From assembly GCA_942486035.1 (NCBI GenBank), contig CALNXK010000530.1, positions 1 to 64,000 of the forward strand: a DNA stretch of 64,000 nt, written 5' to 3'. This document shows positions 32,629-44,400 of this stretch, piece after piece (the stretch's first letter is position 1; each line of letters starts with the position of its first letter). Below the pieces are notes generated by a model. That model had not been told where the DNA came from and ran no database searches. It saw only the letters and a program-made list of their open reading frames with translations. A program made the translations under genes and the position numbers. The stretch comes from Porites lobata (Eukaryota; Cnidaria; Anthozoa; Scleractinia; Poritidae).

Positions 32629-32850
32629 AGGGAGCTTAAGCAACAACGTTTTTGAGCGACGCACGTCAACCGGAAGTGGCCTTTTTTCATTTTTTGACGG
32701 TGGTTTCGCGCAAATTTTCAGTCAAATCGCCTCTATGACAGTAACAAAGCTAAGGAATACAAATTTTATATCATCAAGGCATGTTAAGAGGGAAAATACC
32801 TCACTTCCGGTTGACGTGCGTCGCTCAAAAACGTCGCTGCTTAAGCTCCC
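32629..32850. mobile_element. MITE with agggagcttaagc ends (copy 2)
   Basis: Left agggagcttaagcaacaacg with gcgacgcacgtcaaccggaa; right is its near-exact reverse (ttccggttgacgtgcgtcgc, gcttaagctccct). The inverted ends span about 50 bp. It is 220 bp downstream of copy 1 and better preserved. A small hairpin (aggagccgattcggctcct) lies just to its left. Confidence 0.9.
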
Positions 32851-33319
32851 TATTGAGTTAGGAGAATTCCCCCTGCCCAACTCCTGCCATGGTTTCATGA
32901 GGACAAAATGTAAAAAGCTCAGTTTCTCTAATATGTTTGCGAATCTCGTTTTCCTTACTTTCTGAAAAATATTGAAGGGTTTTTCTCTCCTCTCCACCAT
33001 TACTGCGGCGTGGCACCGGGAGGCTGAGCCCGCAATACAAGGAACTAAGATCTGGAGAGGGTGTAAAATAAGAAACATTCGGTTGACTATAGTCTTCTTT
33101 TCTCATAGAAAACAGGCAAATATATGTTGAGAAAGCACTTCATTTAATTAATAAGTAATGTAGGATGCGTATTTACAGGCTGAAGTAATAAAAAATACCG
33201 GCAAGTAATGGAAATATCTGACTGAAAACAGGCAAACCAACCAATTAATCCTCTAACTACCATAGCGACAATTAGCTACAGACGGTTTTATCTCAGGCAC
33301 ACATGGTTCGTACAACTTC

Positions 33320-33862
33320 AGACAAACACATTTCCAAGGACTTTTCAAGGATTTTTCAAGGGCAAATTTCAGTTTTCAAGGACTAAGATTTATTTAATAA
33401 ATCGACATTCTTTAACCCCCTCTGATCACCCTATTGGCAAAAACACGTCATGGAACCATTTACCTATTTTACGTCTTCGGCCATAATGGATCACGAAATT
33501 TCTACTACTTTGCCGCAACAAGGCTTTGCAAAATGACTGTGTATGACTCAGTTGCAATTGCATCTGAGGTACAGAAATAGCATTTGAAATAAAGAAACAG
33601 AAATATAATATTGTTCATGCACAAAATGTCTTTACGTTACCCGTGAGTTTTACAGGTTCTTACACCGAGGGATGAGGCAAATGTTCCTCGCCAAAATAAT
33701 CTAATTTAACAGAAAAAAGTTGTCTGCCGTAAACAAGGTTGTGAATTTCAAGGACTTTTCAAGTCAAGTCCTAATAAAGAAATCAAGTACTTTTCAAGGA
33801 CCTAAACCGAATTCAAGGACTTTTCAAGACGACTAGTAAAATTCAAGCCCTTTTCAAGATTG
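33320..33862. repeat. dispersed repeat with ttcaaggacttttcaag units
   Basis: Several ttttcaaggac words at both ends (33330-33390 and 33750-33862) surround a unique middle part. No open reading frame of note. Confidence 0.65.
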
Positions 33863-36589
33863 TACGGACCATGGGCACGGAAACAGACCTCATTCATTAT
33901 TTCACTACGATACCCGTCATCTTTGCACGGCCTCTTTGCACGCCCTTTACTGCCGTGAGGATTGATCGGATAACAGCAATGTCACGTGGTATTTCAGGGG
34001 GTAAAACGGTCGAGTTTCTTTATTTTCTCAAAACGAAACGATGATGAAAAATGCACGGTTCGAGTTTCGTCAAGTTTTACGTCATTATTGATTGAAAGAA
34101 TGACATGTCATTTTTCCCTGCGACCAATTAGGAGAGACCTTCCGAGCAGCTCCTACACTACTCCTTTTGTCCTGTGACCTGTGATCATGTGTTCTGTACC
34201 TACCACATCTACAGTCGCCACTGCATCCAAAGAGGTAACAATGATCATTTCCACCCAAAATTTGCCATTATCGTCTTTAAGATGAAAAATTGTAAATTTT
34301 CTGCGATCGCGCGACCGCGACCCTGAGAAACCACGTGACGTCGCTTTAACCCCGCCAGTCCTTAAGCGCGTGCAAAGATAGCAGGTTTTGTGGATAAGGT
34401 CTACTAAAAAAGCATGAAGGTTTTAAATGAAATGTAATAATTACTTCATTTTTTAAGTCCATTTTGCTAATAAGTCTAATTTCGCATAACTATTTTAAGA
34501 TCTTTTAATGTGGTAGCACTTGTACCTGTGGTATAATCCCCTGTCCAACTTGATTCAGATTTGCGGCAGAGTGCTTTGGATTCAGGCCAGGAAAGAACAT
34601 CACTGCAATTATTTATTATTTCCCTTTTGTGAGCTGGCTTTAAAAGCTCTTACTTATTTCAACTACCATCATTCCATCACTTATAAATCTTTTAACTTCT
34701 GTTTGTCTACATAATATCAGTGTAACGAACAAGTAAATACTTATTATTGGCTCTGCAGAAACTCTGTTTTTTCTTTCCATACGAAAAGTGGGATAAACTT
34801 TAACTCGGCAATCGAAACAGCACAGAGGTCACTGAGGTGACCATCTATTGGAGCCGAGCTCCTGTTTTCGCTCAATCGTTACTTTCAATGTTTCTTTTGC
34901 TTTCGTTGTCGTAGTTGTCTCAATTTCCTGACTTCCTGAAGTAGAATCGGGACTGTATATAGAACGATCAGCCTCAACATTATGAACAACAAAAAATCTG
35001 CACCTAAACTAGTTATTCTACCCGCGGGTCGTTCTCGTAAAATATCACAAATAATGTTCGTAGTCTTTTTTTACAGCTACGCAAAACCGCAGTGAAAGCA
35101 ATTTTAATACATTGTATAGACTAAAGTATGCAATCTTACTGCCATTACTTCGTTGCACGCTTTTTTAGTAATTCCGAAAATAGAGACCTATGTATGCTGT
35201 TCAACCTGCAGTATTTATTTAACATTTAATTAAGCGGTTTACGTTACTCGATACTGTCAAACACAAAGGATCGTGGAACAGAAAATGACAAAATGACTTG
35301 AAATCCGCTAAAATGCGACCTCGTTCCTACAGGGCTAGATCTTAATTTTCAGTTCAATGGCAAAGCTTTGCTTGTAAAAATTTCTTCTACTAGCCAAAGC
35401 AGTTCAGAGGCTATTGTTTGTCTTCGAGGCCGAGAATCATCCCAAAAATGAGGGGTTTCTTAGACAGTCTAAAAGGATAAAGCTGAAAAAGCCGCCTTAC
35501 TCACACCTAGTGGAACCGAGTAGAAATCACGGTGCCAAGCTGAAATGTACATTGTAATGATGTAAATAAAACAAATGAGCATTGATGACATGCCACCCGT
35601 TCCTCTCGTACAATCAGTCAATGTATGCATTGTTTTTTAGCCAACAAATGGTAAAGATTCTTTAACAACGATCATCTTTACTCTCAAATTTCCGCTCGAG
35701 AAATGCTTACTCGCCAATTTTTGCTAGAGGATTTTCTTTTGACAGGCAACTTCCGAAAACCACTCAGTTTGCGAGTGCTAATCTTGAGCCCTGTAATCCT
35801 GGGAGGCCTGCTTTGCGCAAGTGGTGACACACGATTCTTGAACGCTTCCGAGTTTTCTTCTGTTTTTGGGAAGTGGATTTGTCATGTTTTGTTCCAGTTT
35901 GCCACTCGAAAAATAATTTATTGAGCACCACGACTGTCTTAAATCTTTCAGTTAAAACGCAATTGGCCATCTCCGAGTTCCAAAAACTCTCACTTTCGAA
36001 ACGAGGCAAAGTTCAAAACCTCTCTTGTGAAAATGAAGTTTATTTGTATATGAGAAGAAAAAAACATTTTCATATCAATGGCTTTACTCTTAGCCTCGCT
36101 TTGAAACAGAGGCTTGAGGCGACTGGAAAATGACCGATTGAAGACAAAAATCTGAAAATAGTCAAAATATTCTCAGGAGATTGTTTTCAAAAAGAAACTG
36201 CTGTTTTTCTAATTTAGTCGTCAAGGCTTGACAATTCTTAAGATTGCTGTCTAACTAGCACAGTAATTTACATGATAATACAGCAGGAACATCTCTTTCT
36301 CCTTGGAAACTCTGATGCCCTTTCATGGGTCTACAAAATAAAATCACAAACACAATCACACAACGTAGTTAACTATACGCAAATAAGGAAATACTCCGTT
36401 AAAAAGGCCTTGAAGCTTAAGTATTTCCAGCCTTAAGTTTAAAGATGCACCCGGTACGTCGGGGGAAACATATTACATGGAAGAATTTCGTTACGGTATT
36501 TCAGAATTCCAGGGGAATGAATTCAGTGTTCAGTTTTAAGTGTTGGAAATCATTGTAAGACTTGTAATGTAGAGGCCTTATTATAAACA
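33863..36589. other. region without a recognised gene
   Basis: Only short frames. Around 34310-34370 there is a CpG-rich stretch with gcgatcgcgcgaccgcgac and ccacgtgacgtc, which may be regulatory. No gene was linked to it. Confidence 0.4.
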
Positions 36590-37768
36590 AAAGCTTCGAG
36601 TGTGTTTGATCATCTCCGGCGGACAGAAACACTAAAAATCTTAATAATATTTTCGTTTAAGATGAAATACAATAAAATACAGTAAATAAATTTAAACAAA
36701 GTTAAACAAAATCCCTTCACAAAATCCAAACAATACTTAAAACCATCCACCTCCTTGAGGTAAATTTGGACGTGTACACATTTGAAAGCCTTCATTTAGG
36801 TACAATGGTATTACAGAACATGAACAAAGGATATTTTAAGTCAGCAACATAAAAAAGGGTGCCGGGTTGACAAAAACTTTGACAAGATGTACAAAATTCA
36901 AAACAGGCGGCACGTACCGACTGTGAAGATCATTAAATCAATACTCGGCCTAATAAGAAGTACAGTGTCTCATGGGCAAATTTAGCTGGGAAGTGTAAGT
37001 TCTCCTAAACGGGTTGAGATAATTACAAGGTGCAACACCCTTATATTAGTGACTGGACTTACTGCAAAACACTGTAACCATTCGAACTACCAGATGGAGA
37101 GTTATCGATCACTTCATCGGAGTTACGAGAACAAAACGAACTCCTTCTTTACATTATAGATAACGTGTCTGTTTCTACTTTCTTTACTGATCTACCAAAT
37201 ATTGAAAAACACTCTTTTTTCGAAAGTCTATAGGTCTACTTGGCACAAAATGTCAGTGATATCTTCCCCAAACAGCTTAAAAAGGGAATCAAGGTGGCGA
37301 GGAAATTAACAAAATACCTGTTTCCATGTCATGAGCGGGGATTAAACAGTAACACGAATTTTCGGAAGCGGGGATAGAAGCGGGGATTTAACATGAGTGA
37401 CTGAAGGAAAAGCCTCGTTTCCCAAAGTTTTGTATGGCTGCAGAAGAGAGATGATGCCGCAGAGAATGACGATTTTAAAACATAGGAGAAACAGGGGCAC
37501 AAAAAGGCACAGAACAGGTTGCCCTAGTCTCAAGACACAGAAAGAAAGTGTATGGAACGTCCTACACATGCCTTACAAGGACTTCACAAATCTCGCTTCC
37601 CAGGGGGTACTCTGGGTAATTCTCGGTGGGGGTGTGTCGCCTAGTTCTCCAAATCCTGACCCTATTTCAGACCAAAAACTGTCACTTTCCACACCCTTTT
37701 TCAGACCTGACCTCTAAAATCCACACCCGTTTTCAGACCTGACATTTAGGCAGAAATTATGTCTGAAT

Positions 37769-37944
37769 TACAGTCAACCGGCCCTTTATAGCGGACACCA
37801 TAGGGACTTCAAATTACGTTCCTCATCAGCGAGAGTCCGTAATAGCGGGAGTTTATTTAAGTCAAACGTTTGTAATTTGTTTTGCCGGGGAATTTACTTG
37901 CTGTCCGTATTATCGGGGCGTCCACAAGGCGAGAGTTGACTGTA
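37769..37944. mobile_element. mariner-like MITE
   Basis: tacagtcaaccggccctt at the left and ggcgagagttgactgta at the right, with tagcggacacc / ggggcgtcca inner parts. It is bounded by TA. Confidence 0.75.
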
Positions 37945-38630
37945 GGTATATTGCTTATATAAGGAAGTACCCCCCCCCCCCGGGTTTCGCTTAAGATCCC
38001 TTGCCCTTACAAGTATACCATACAGAAGTTACTTTTTTGTGAGCGATCTAACCACATGTTTCTACACTGGCTCCAGAGGTCCGTCCTCAGAAATTAGATA
38101 AGAAACAAATCCTCGGGCACCCAGGGTAACATTTTTCATGAATTTGAAGGAACGCAATCGAGAGTTTCTATTAACAGGTCCGATAGTTTGAATTTTAAGA
38201 AATACAGAATACCAGATCGGACAGAGCGGTTGAAGTCGAGCCTGGAACTACACTTTACTAATTCCCTGCTATACGGGGCTTTTAACAAACTACCTGGCCC
38301 GGGGCGCGGGGAAATTAGCGGTGTTTTAACACCAAACCAATGTTAAATTCCCTGCTAAGTCCCGGGGATCGGGGGGCCGGAGTTTCAAATGACTGATGCA
38401 TAAACTTAAACAAACGAAGCTGGTGACTAACCTGTTCCTGTTCAATCTCTTTTTAAGATATTGAATAAGCTCATTAATTTAACTGTAACCCGCATATAAG
38501 AACCTGCTTGATCTCGTTTGGCCAACCCGGTTCTTATATTGTTGGGTAATAAAGAAGCAAATTTCTTCCAGCAGGTTATTAAGCTACTAGGTTCTTACAC
38601 GCGGGTTTTTACTGTATTTTAATACAGTAA

Positions 38631-38631
<1 letters not shown>

Positions 38632-38663
<32 letters not shown>

Positions 38664-38705
38664 TTTAATAAATACTGAGTTAATTTTTAAAAAAATTAAC
38701 TCAGT
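38632..38705. repeat. (taa)n microsatellite followed by a palindrome
   Basis: About ten ataa units at 38634-38662. Then atactgagttaattttt and its reverse complement form a near-perfect hairpin. Confidence 0.9.
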
Positions 38706-38870
38706 ATCACCAACTCGGAAATCCTCCGTAATGGAGACTTATAAATGAAGGCTCCTGAGCGTATTGATTATCTCTGACGGACAGAAAAAAAGAACTGTTC
38801 ACACAGACACTGAAAGTCTTACTAATATTAATAAATAAACTTTCACAGAAATAGGTGAGTGATGACTAAC

Positions 38871-38987
38871 CTGCTCCTGTTCATGCGCTGATTCAGGTGA
38901 TGAATCAGGAAAGAGGTGAGGGTACTCGCTCTTCCAGTAGTTCTCTGATGGCCATTCATCCTCAGGTTTGGGGTTTCCTTCATGATC
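38871..38987 (-). CDS. orphan coding-like exon, 39 codons
   Basis: Bounded by an acceptor (ttgttgaag) and a donor (gttagt), phase 0 on both sides. The 39 codons are hydrophilic and contain PKPEDEWPSENYWKSEYPHL and end HEQEQ. I do not recognise the protein. A short similar end piece with the same donor context (gaacaggaacag|gttagt) is at 38432-38450. It lies in the second copy of the segmental duplication. No neighbouring exon could be joined to it with confidence. Confidence 0.4.
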
Positions 38988-39447
38988 CTTCAACAAAATA
39001 CAAAACAATACTTAAAACAACCCATCTCCCTTTAATAAAGTGTGGCCGTGTAAACATTTGAAAACCTTCATTTAAAGTACAATGCGATTACAGTGACCAA
39101 CGAAAGACAATTATTGTTTATATGACAACAACTTTGACAAGATGTACTAAGTTCAAAACAAGCCTCGCGTGCCGAAAGCAAAGATCAGCAGTCGAAACTT
39201 GGCCTAAATAATAAAAGGCAGTCTGTGACTGCATGTGACTACTGTTTTAGTTTTGTAAAATATATTGCGATAAAAAAGGAGTGAAAATTGTAGGAAACGA
39301 TAGTAATTCAGATTATTTATCCATATATATACTATCTTTGCTCTAGAAGGTATATATTGAACAAACAACAACAACAAAACAAGTAAGCAAACAAAACAAA
39401 AACGAAAACGAAACAAAAAAGAGAAAGACAGAAGGAAAAAAGAAAGG

Positions 39448-39482
39448 CTACTGAGCAGGATTCGAACCCGGCACCTTGTCAA
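39448..39482 (-). other. tRNA-like box B fragment
   Basis: On the - strand ggtgccgggttcgaatcctg is a good RNA polymerase III box B. No full cloverleaf is seen, so it is probably the remnant of a tRNA-derived SINE. Confidence 0.5.
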
Positions 39483-40009
39483 AAATTATACGAGCACAAG
39501 GTTAATGTTTTAAAAACAACTGACAAACTATTTTTAAGCGTCTTTACAGTTATTTGCTGGGAGAAATTTTTCCAAGCGAAGATTTTGACTTCTCTTGCGT
39601 GATGATAAGGGATGTGGGGGAGGACCCTCTCTCTCCGGCGTTGCGTGACATAGAGAGAGAGAGAGGGGGGGCAGAACTGCACTAGACACACGATGGTTAC
39701 GCCTTCTTTGTCTGGTATGTTGGTGTAGAGGCGAAGCGCTGAAGGTCAAAAAACGGCCTTTACGACTAAGTTCAAGAAACGAGTGTTGCCCGTCGTCAAT
39801 TTTTAAACCAAGTTTAGGGAGGAGGGAGATTTACCTCTCCCCTCTCAGCGGGATTAGAAAGAGAAACATTATCTTTATCAAGGCGCACGTACAAGAAATT
39901 CGCATTCAAAATAATAGAATCAAAATCAACAATGGCAAATCTTTTTTATTTTCTTTTGGAAATATATTCAGAAATACAAAATTCGCAGATCACCGTGTAT
40001 TTTTTTACG

Positions 40010-40180
40010 GGCGGGAATTTGTTACGTAATGAAACGAAAGGCGGGAAAATGTCATCACGTGAAAAATCATCCGAGGTGATTTAACCAATCAGCTGCCGCC
40101 ACGTCACTAGGCTTTGAATAGCATCGTTTGTTGTTTTTGTAGTTTGTTCAGTTCGCTCTTCAACGGCAAACTGTTCAGGA
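40010..40180 (+). promoter_or_regulatory. probable promoter region
   Basis: It contains aaccaatcagc (CCAAT box) at about 40083, catcacgtga and a local rise in CpG. It lies just upstream of an ATG at 40181. The assignment rests on motif content only. Confidence 0.35.
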
Positions 40181-40919
40181 TGAACTCAAAATTTAATAAG
40201 AAAACATCAAGGAAATATTACACAAGACAGGGATTCATCTCTTTTTACTCAGGAATATGCTAAGGAGTTGTTCGAAGCTCAAGGAAACATCATTTATAAG
40301 GATATTTCACGAAAGCCCAAAGCTCCGCAGGATTTGATTTGTATGGCCACAGGTGGCCCAAGCGTAATATGAGAGTTTGTATGGGAAAAATAGAGTTTGA
40401 AACTTAGGTGAAATAAATGAAGTAAAAGCGATAAAAGTTCTTAATTAAGTGTAAATATTGTTACCTAGAGTCGTTGTCTTTGCTTTTACGAAGTTTCAGC
40501 GCGATTTGAGTACTTTTACAGCATCTGACCTGACAGTGTAATAAACTCTATTTTTCCCATACAAACTCTCATATTACGCTTGGGCCACCTGTGGTATGGC
40601 GAGTGTTCTTGGAAAATTGAAAACAAACTTTTATGCTATTTACGCGATGAAAATCATGCAATGGACACTTACGCTATACAGTGGAGAACAGCGAAGTGTT
40701 TACCTGCAAGGAAAATGTATTTTGGTGTTGCTTTCAACCGTCGTCTCGAAGATAGAATTTTTTTGGTGCGGGTTGTTATTTCAAAAACTAACGCTTCACC
40801 GAACTGCAAGGACCAGTATTTACCAAAGAAACGCTCAAGAACTAACCAGTAACAACAGAGCAGCTATAAAAAAGACTTGTTTGTTTTTTGGACTTTCAAA
40901 GGAACTTCACTTGACTTAA
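40181..40919 (+). pseudogene. unrecognised reading frame interrupted by a MITE
   Basis: A coding-like stretch (LFEAQGNIIYKDISRKPKAP) ends at 40347, where a 246-bp element has inserted. Beyond it, from 40594, two overlapping frames of 90 and 107 codons continue. The first ATG (40181) is in a different frame from the coding-like stretch, so there is also a shift or an unseen splice. I do not recognise the protein. It may be an old transposon-related or orphan gene. Confidence 0.4.
40348..40593. mobile_element. 246-bp MITE with 51-bp perfect inverted ends
   Basis: The first 51 bases, starting cacaggtggcccaagcgtaa, are the exact reverse complement of the last 51. The 7-base word gtatggc is directly repeated at 40341-40347 and 40594-40600. 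No transposase frame. The identity of the arms and the intact target duplication indicate a recent insertion. The superfamily is uncertain. Confidence 0.95.
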
Positions 40920-41489
40920 CCTGATTTTATGGGAACCCTGGACGATAAATGTGAAAATGTGAGTGCAATGTGTTTACTCTTCACTTTTTTAATACCAAAC
41001 TAAGCTCATTTGTTTGAATTGAACATGAACTGAACATCTTTCAATTACTTTTATGATTGTTGTTTGTTACGTTATGAAAAGTTATGAATTAAAATTGAGT
41101 CAGAAATTAATACTGTGGAAATTATATGCTTTTGTTTTGCTAAAACTTCTTGTTTTACTCAATAATATCATCTTATAGCTGCTTGCATGAAGAAACGAAA
41201 TTTCTCTTTTTGTGTTCAACTCCATGTTTTAATATCAGCTAAAGTTACTTGTTCTTAACGTTCTCAGTTAAAACATTTTATGAAGTTAGTTTAATCAGTT
41301 GAAAGAAATGAATTTGAAATGATACTTTGAATCTGCTAAAGTTTGTGATTTGTTTTCAAAAGCAAATCGCGTGTTTTGTCGAGTATAAAAATGACAAAGA
41401 AAGGAAAATGGCGAAAGGCAAGAGCTGAGTAGAAATAAACTGTAAACAAAAAATAAAGAAACAAATCGCGTTAAAATTGGAAAACTTAC
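40920..41489. other. region between the interrupted frame and the NLR exon
   Basis: AT-rich. The NLR frame runs on through its donor to a stop at 41295 but loses LRR character, so this looks like intron. No further LRR exon was found. Confidence 0.5.
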
Positions 41490-44400
41490 GTGGTAGGATG
41501 AATCCAGTTTAGTGATACTTCCGTGCTGTACAGCTGATGAGAGATTCATCACCTGCTGTGAAGTCATCTTCACTCCGTAAAGCAGCAGTGTCTCCAGGTG
41601 AGGAGCGCAGCTGAGATGTTCTATCAAGCTGTCAACTCCTGCACCCAGGAGAGGATTGTCTGACATGCTGAGCAACTTCAAGTTTGGAAGATCTTGTTTG
41701 AATACTCTGCTGATGAACTCCACAGCAGGTGATGATATCGATGTTACATTGATAAGCTCGAGTATTAATCTCTCCAGTTTGTGTGTTATTGGGATGTTCC
41801 TCAGCAGAGACTCTGTTACCTCAGCATGCAACACTTCACCCTCTTCAACCCAAACCAGTATCACGTGTGGAGCGGTGATAAACGGCATCATGTCACTCAG
41901 TAGTTCTACTTCTGACCTGTTCACCCACCGAGCTTCAATCCTCCGAACCCTGGAGAGACCATGACGCTTTGAACAACAGCTGCTGCTGCTCTCTTCACCT
42001 AATTCACCACCATTCATGTTTGTCTTCTTTGTTGTCTTTTCTAAACTAACTAACGTCTTTACCATTTTAAAAGGAAGAGAAAAGCCATCATATTGACTAT
42101 TCACAATTTTATAGAAATAAAGGCGAGTGTTGTTTTCTTCTTTCACTAACAAAAACTCGTCAACACTACGCCATGGAAATACATTCAAAAATTCTGATGC
42201 TTTTTGTTCTCCTGTTCTACTAACTATAACAGCGTTTAATTGCTGTACTAATCTAATTAAATTATTATAACTTTGCTCTGTGTACTGGTCGCTTTCAGAG
42301 AAAAATATGTACATAAGTGAAGCGGAAGTTTTAACAAAATTTTCCTTTGCTGCAATATTCAGCTGGTCAGGATTTAAAATGAACAAAACACCTCCTAGAT
42401 TAGAAAGATAAGTGGTGTAAAGTTCTGTTCTCGTGTCTGCTGAACAGCAGAAGAATAACTGTGTACATAGCGTTAGAAGATTTTTTTGTTCATTAGACAA
42501 ATCTTCGACTGACGGTGCTTGGTTGTCGAAGCTGTACTCTCCGTCTTCCTTCGCCGCCATTCCCAACAGATGAATCAAGATCTTACGCGCGGCTTCTTCG
42601 GACATTTCAGCAACAAATTTAAAAACTTCATCCAACTTAAAGATCTTTTCAATTGAGTCGACCTTGAAAAGGGAATTGTTTTTACTTTCTTGAGATAACA
42701 GTTCTTCTTTTAGAAATAATGAAGCTACAAACTCCTGCATTGATTTGTGAATGAAGTGAACGTCTTTGCAGGGGTTAAGAGCGCACACGTTTAGCAGCTG
42801 AAACAACCCGGCCTCGATGAGTTTCTCAATCAAAACGCGATCCGGCAGTTTACTGAGAGGAAAGTAAAGTAAATCTTGTAGAAGTGCGTCAAATGCTAGT
42901 TCTCCTACTTTACAAAGTTCTCTAATGTGGTTCTCAACTTTTTCCGCCTCCGTTTTTTGTTTTTCAGACATATGATTAAACATAGTCTGTAGAAACTTGA
43001 AGTACACCATCACCCGTGATGAAGGTAGTCCTTCACGATCCTTTTCTTTCCAAACCAACAACAACATTAAAAGCAAAATAGGTATTTTTGCTACATCTTT
43101 CAGGTCTTTTTGCTCCAAGTATTCAAAAAACTCTTCAATATCTTGACCATCTTTCAAGAATCTACGGGCGAAATATCTTTGTTGCATACGATCAAAACCG
43201 TCGATCTCAAATTGAGCATCGCTGGAACTTTTCAATCCCTCTCCTTTCATGTCTCTAGACGTTATAATAACACAACAATCCCTCAACTGCTTTTTCTCCC
43301 AGATTTGAAGAACAGGTGATTGGCTTGCTGCACTGTGTACATATTCATCATAGCCGTCCAAAATAAGCAACACTTTTTCTTGGTGGTGACGAACGTAATC
43401 GTACAGGTTGTCAGTGGAAATTGGGCCATCACTTGCAAGAAGATTAGCAGCGCTCAGAACGGCTGGGACATCGTTGAGGTTACAAACATCGCGTAATTTG
43501 ACCAAAAGTACGAGATCAAATCTTCCTAACTTTCCTTCAAATCTCTGCTGGGACCAGTCGAATGTAGCTTTCTGCGTAAAAACGGTCTTGCCGATACCTG
43601 GTCGTCCGTGAACCAAAATACGCTTAGGCAAATGATGAAGTCTTCCGCCGTCAAAAATGTTGGTATAGTGTTCAAGCTCCTTCTGTGTTACTCCGCTGGG
43701 ATCCTTCAAATCCATGAGCCAAGACAACTGGGTGTAAACTTTGTCAATGTGAACGGCAGAGCTTTGGTCCCACGGAACGATTTTGACTGTGCTGTTGCGT
43801 TCATAAATTGACCGCAGCTGTTTCTGGCACTCCTCGAGGCAGAGAGAATCTGTTGAAGAAAATTTTACATTCCTTTTCTTTTAAAGAATTGTTCATTAAC
43901 GACTTGATATCTTAATAGGCGAGGAAAGTTAAAGGGGGGTAGTTGACGCACAAAATATAGGCCCTTATTTATATAAACTGATCAGATCATTAAATATCAA
44001 TAAAATTTCCATATTTAAAAAAGCAAATTATCCTCAACTCATGATACACCAACAGAAATGCAAGTAACAGTGCATGTAGATATCAGGGCTCTAAAACACC
44101 AGAATATAGTGTAAGAATATAAATACTATGATCAAACTTAGAAGGAATGCTATTTATTAATTCAATTTATTAATTCATTTATCTATTCAATTTTCTTCTT
44201 TTTCACCGCTTACACACTGACTTTAATTGGATGGGGAGCTTACTAGAAAATCTAACAGTATATTTCGCTTCCCAGCTCGCACTTATTATTTCTCCTATAT
44301 TATAAAGTTATAACCTAGCACAAATTTCAGTTATAAAAAAGTTGAAAATGTAATTTCACCGTGAGCTAAATAAAGAATTACTAATTATTTACAATTACAA

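Larger units (their letters stand above)
36590..39240. repeat. segmental tandem duplication, spacing about 2.2 kb
   Basis: 36590-37000 and 38745-39240 align over several blocks: ...ctc.g.cggacagaaa, ccaaacaatacttaaaacca vs acaaaacaatacttaaaacaa, gtgtaaacatttgaaaaccttcattta, and aactttgacaagatgtac. The second copy contains an exon-like insert (38871-38987) that is missing from the first. Confidence 0.75.

Noticed and set aside
41656..41964. Plus-strand frames of 67-102 codons within the NLR exon
   Set aside because: Antisense shadows of the NACHT-LRR exon.
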